Position numbers and translations under genes: made by a program. A stretch of DNA of 5,827 bases, from positions 1-5,827 of the forward strand of contig CAJUBM010000153.1 in NCBI GenBank assembly GCA_910584735.1. Direction: 5' to 3'. Under the pieces are notes generated by a model. The model saw nothing but the letters and a program-made list of their open reading frames with translations. It ran no database searches and was not told the origin of the DNA. Shown one piece after another: positions 5,827 through 5,827 of this stretch. Source of the DNA: an uncultured Muribaculaceae bacterium (GTDB lineage: Bacteria; Bacteroidota; Bacteroidia; Bacteroidales; Muribaculaceae). The stretch's first letter is position 1; each line of letters opens with the position of its first letter.

Positions 5827-5827
5827 C

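Overview
The window looks like a chromosomal segment from a member of the Bacteroidales. A gut lineage near Muribaculaceae or Bacteroides is plausible, but I infer that from style and not from a marker gene. The clues are promoter elements of the Bacteroidetes type (TTTG, about 19 bases, then TAnnTTTG), genes that start without a Shine-Dalgarno sequence, AT-rich intergenic DNA around GC-richer coding DNA, and an HtpG carrying an extra charged helical segment near its C-terminus.

Layout, all on the + strand. Bases 1-557 contain no convincing gene. They hold two small inverted repeats, a TAnnTTTG promoter element (144-151), a leader region with competing inverted repeats (167-310), and a GC-richer island (416-540) of unknown nature just before clpC. 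Bases 558-3176 encode ClpC, an AAA+ unfoldase of the ClpCP protease. A strong intrinsic terminator (3254-3287) and an imperfect palindrome (3301-3327) lie between clpC and htpG. Bases 3366-5393 encode HtpG, the bacterial Hsp90 chaperone, followed by its own terminator (5452-5496).

The last 330 bases hold no credible protein gene. They do contain a textbook Bacteroidetes promoter (5567-5597) followed about 140 bases later by a very stable intrinsic terminator (5736-5773), the layout of a free-standing small RNA of about 170 nt. A further promoter-like element sits at the very end (5796-5826), presumably serving the next gene.

The two proteins belong together functionally. HtpG remodels client proteins with ATP, while ClpC unfolds proteins and feeds them to ClpP for destruction. 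Both are protein-quality-control machines, yet each gene appears to be its own transcription unit. No CIRCE or CtsR operator is visible. The protein genes are ordinary. The most interesting material is non-coding: the candidate small RNA downstream of htpG and the possible structured leader upstream of clpC. No mobile element, CRISPR array, tRNA or rRNA was found.
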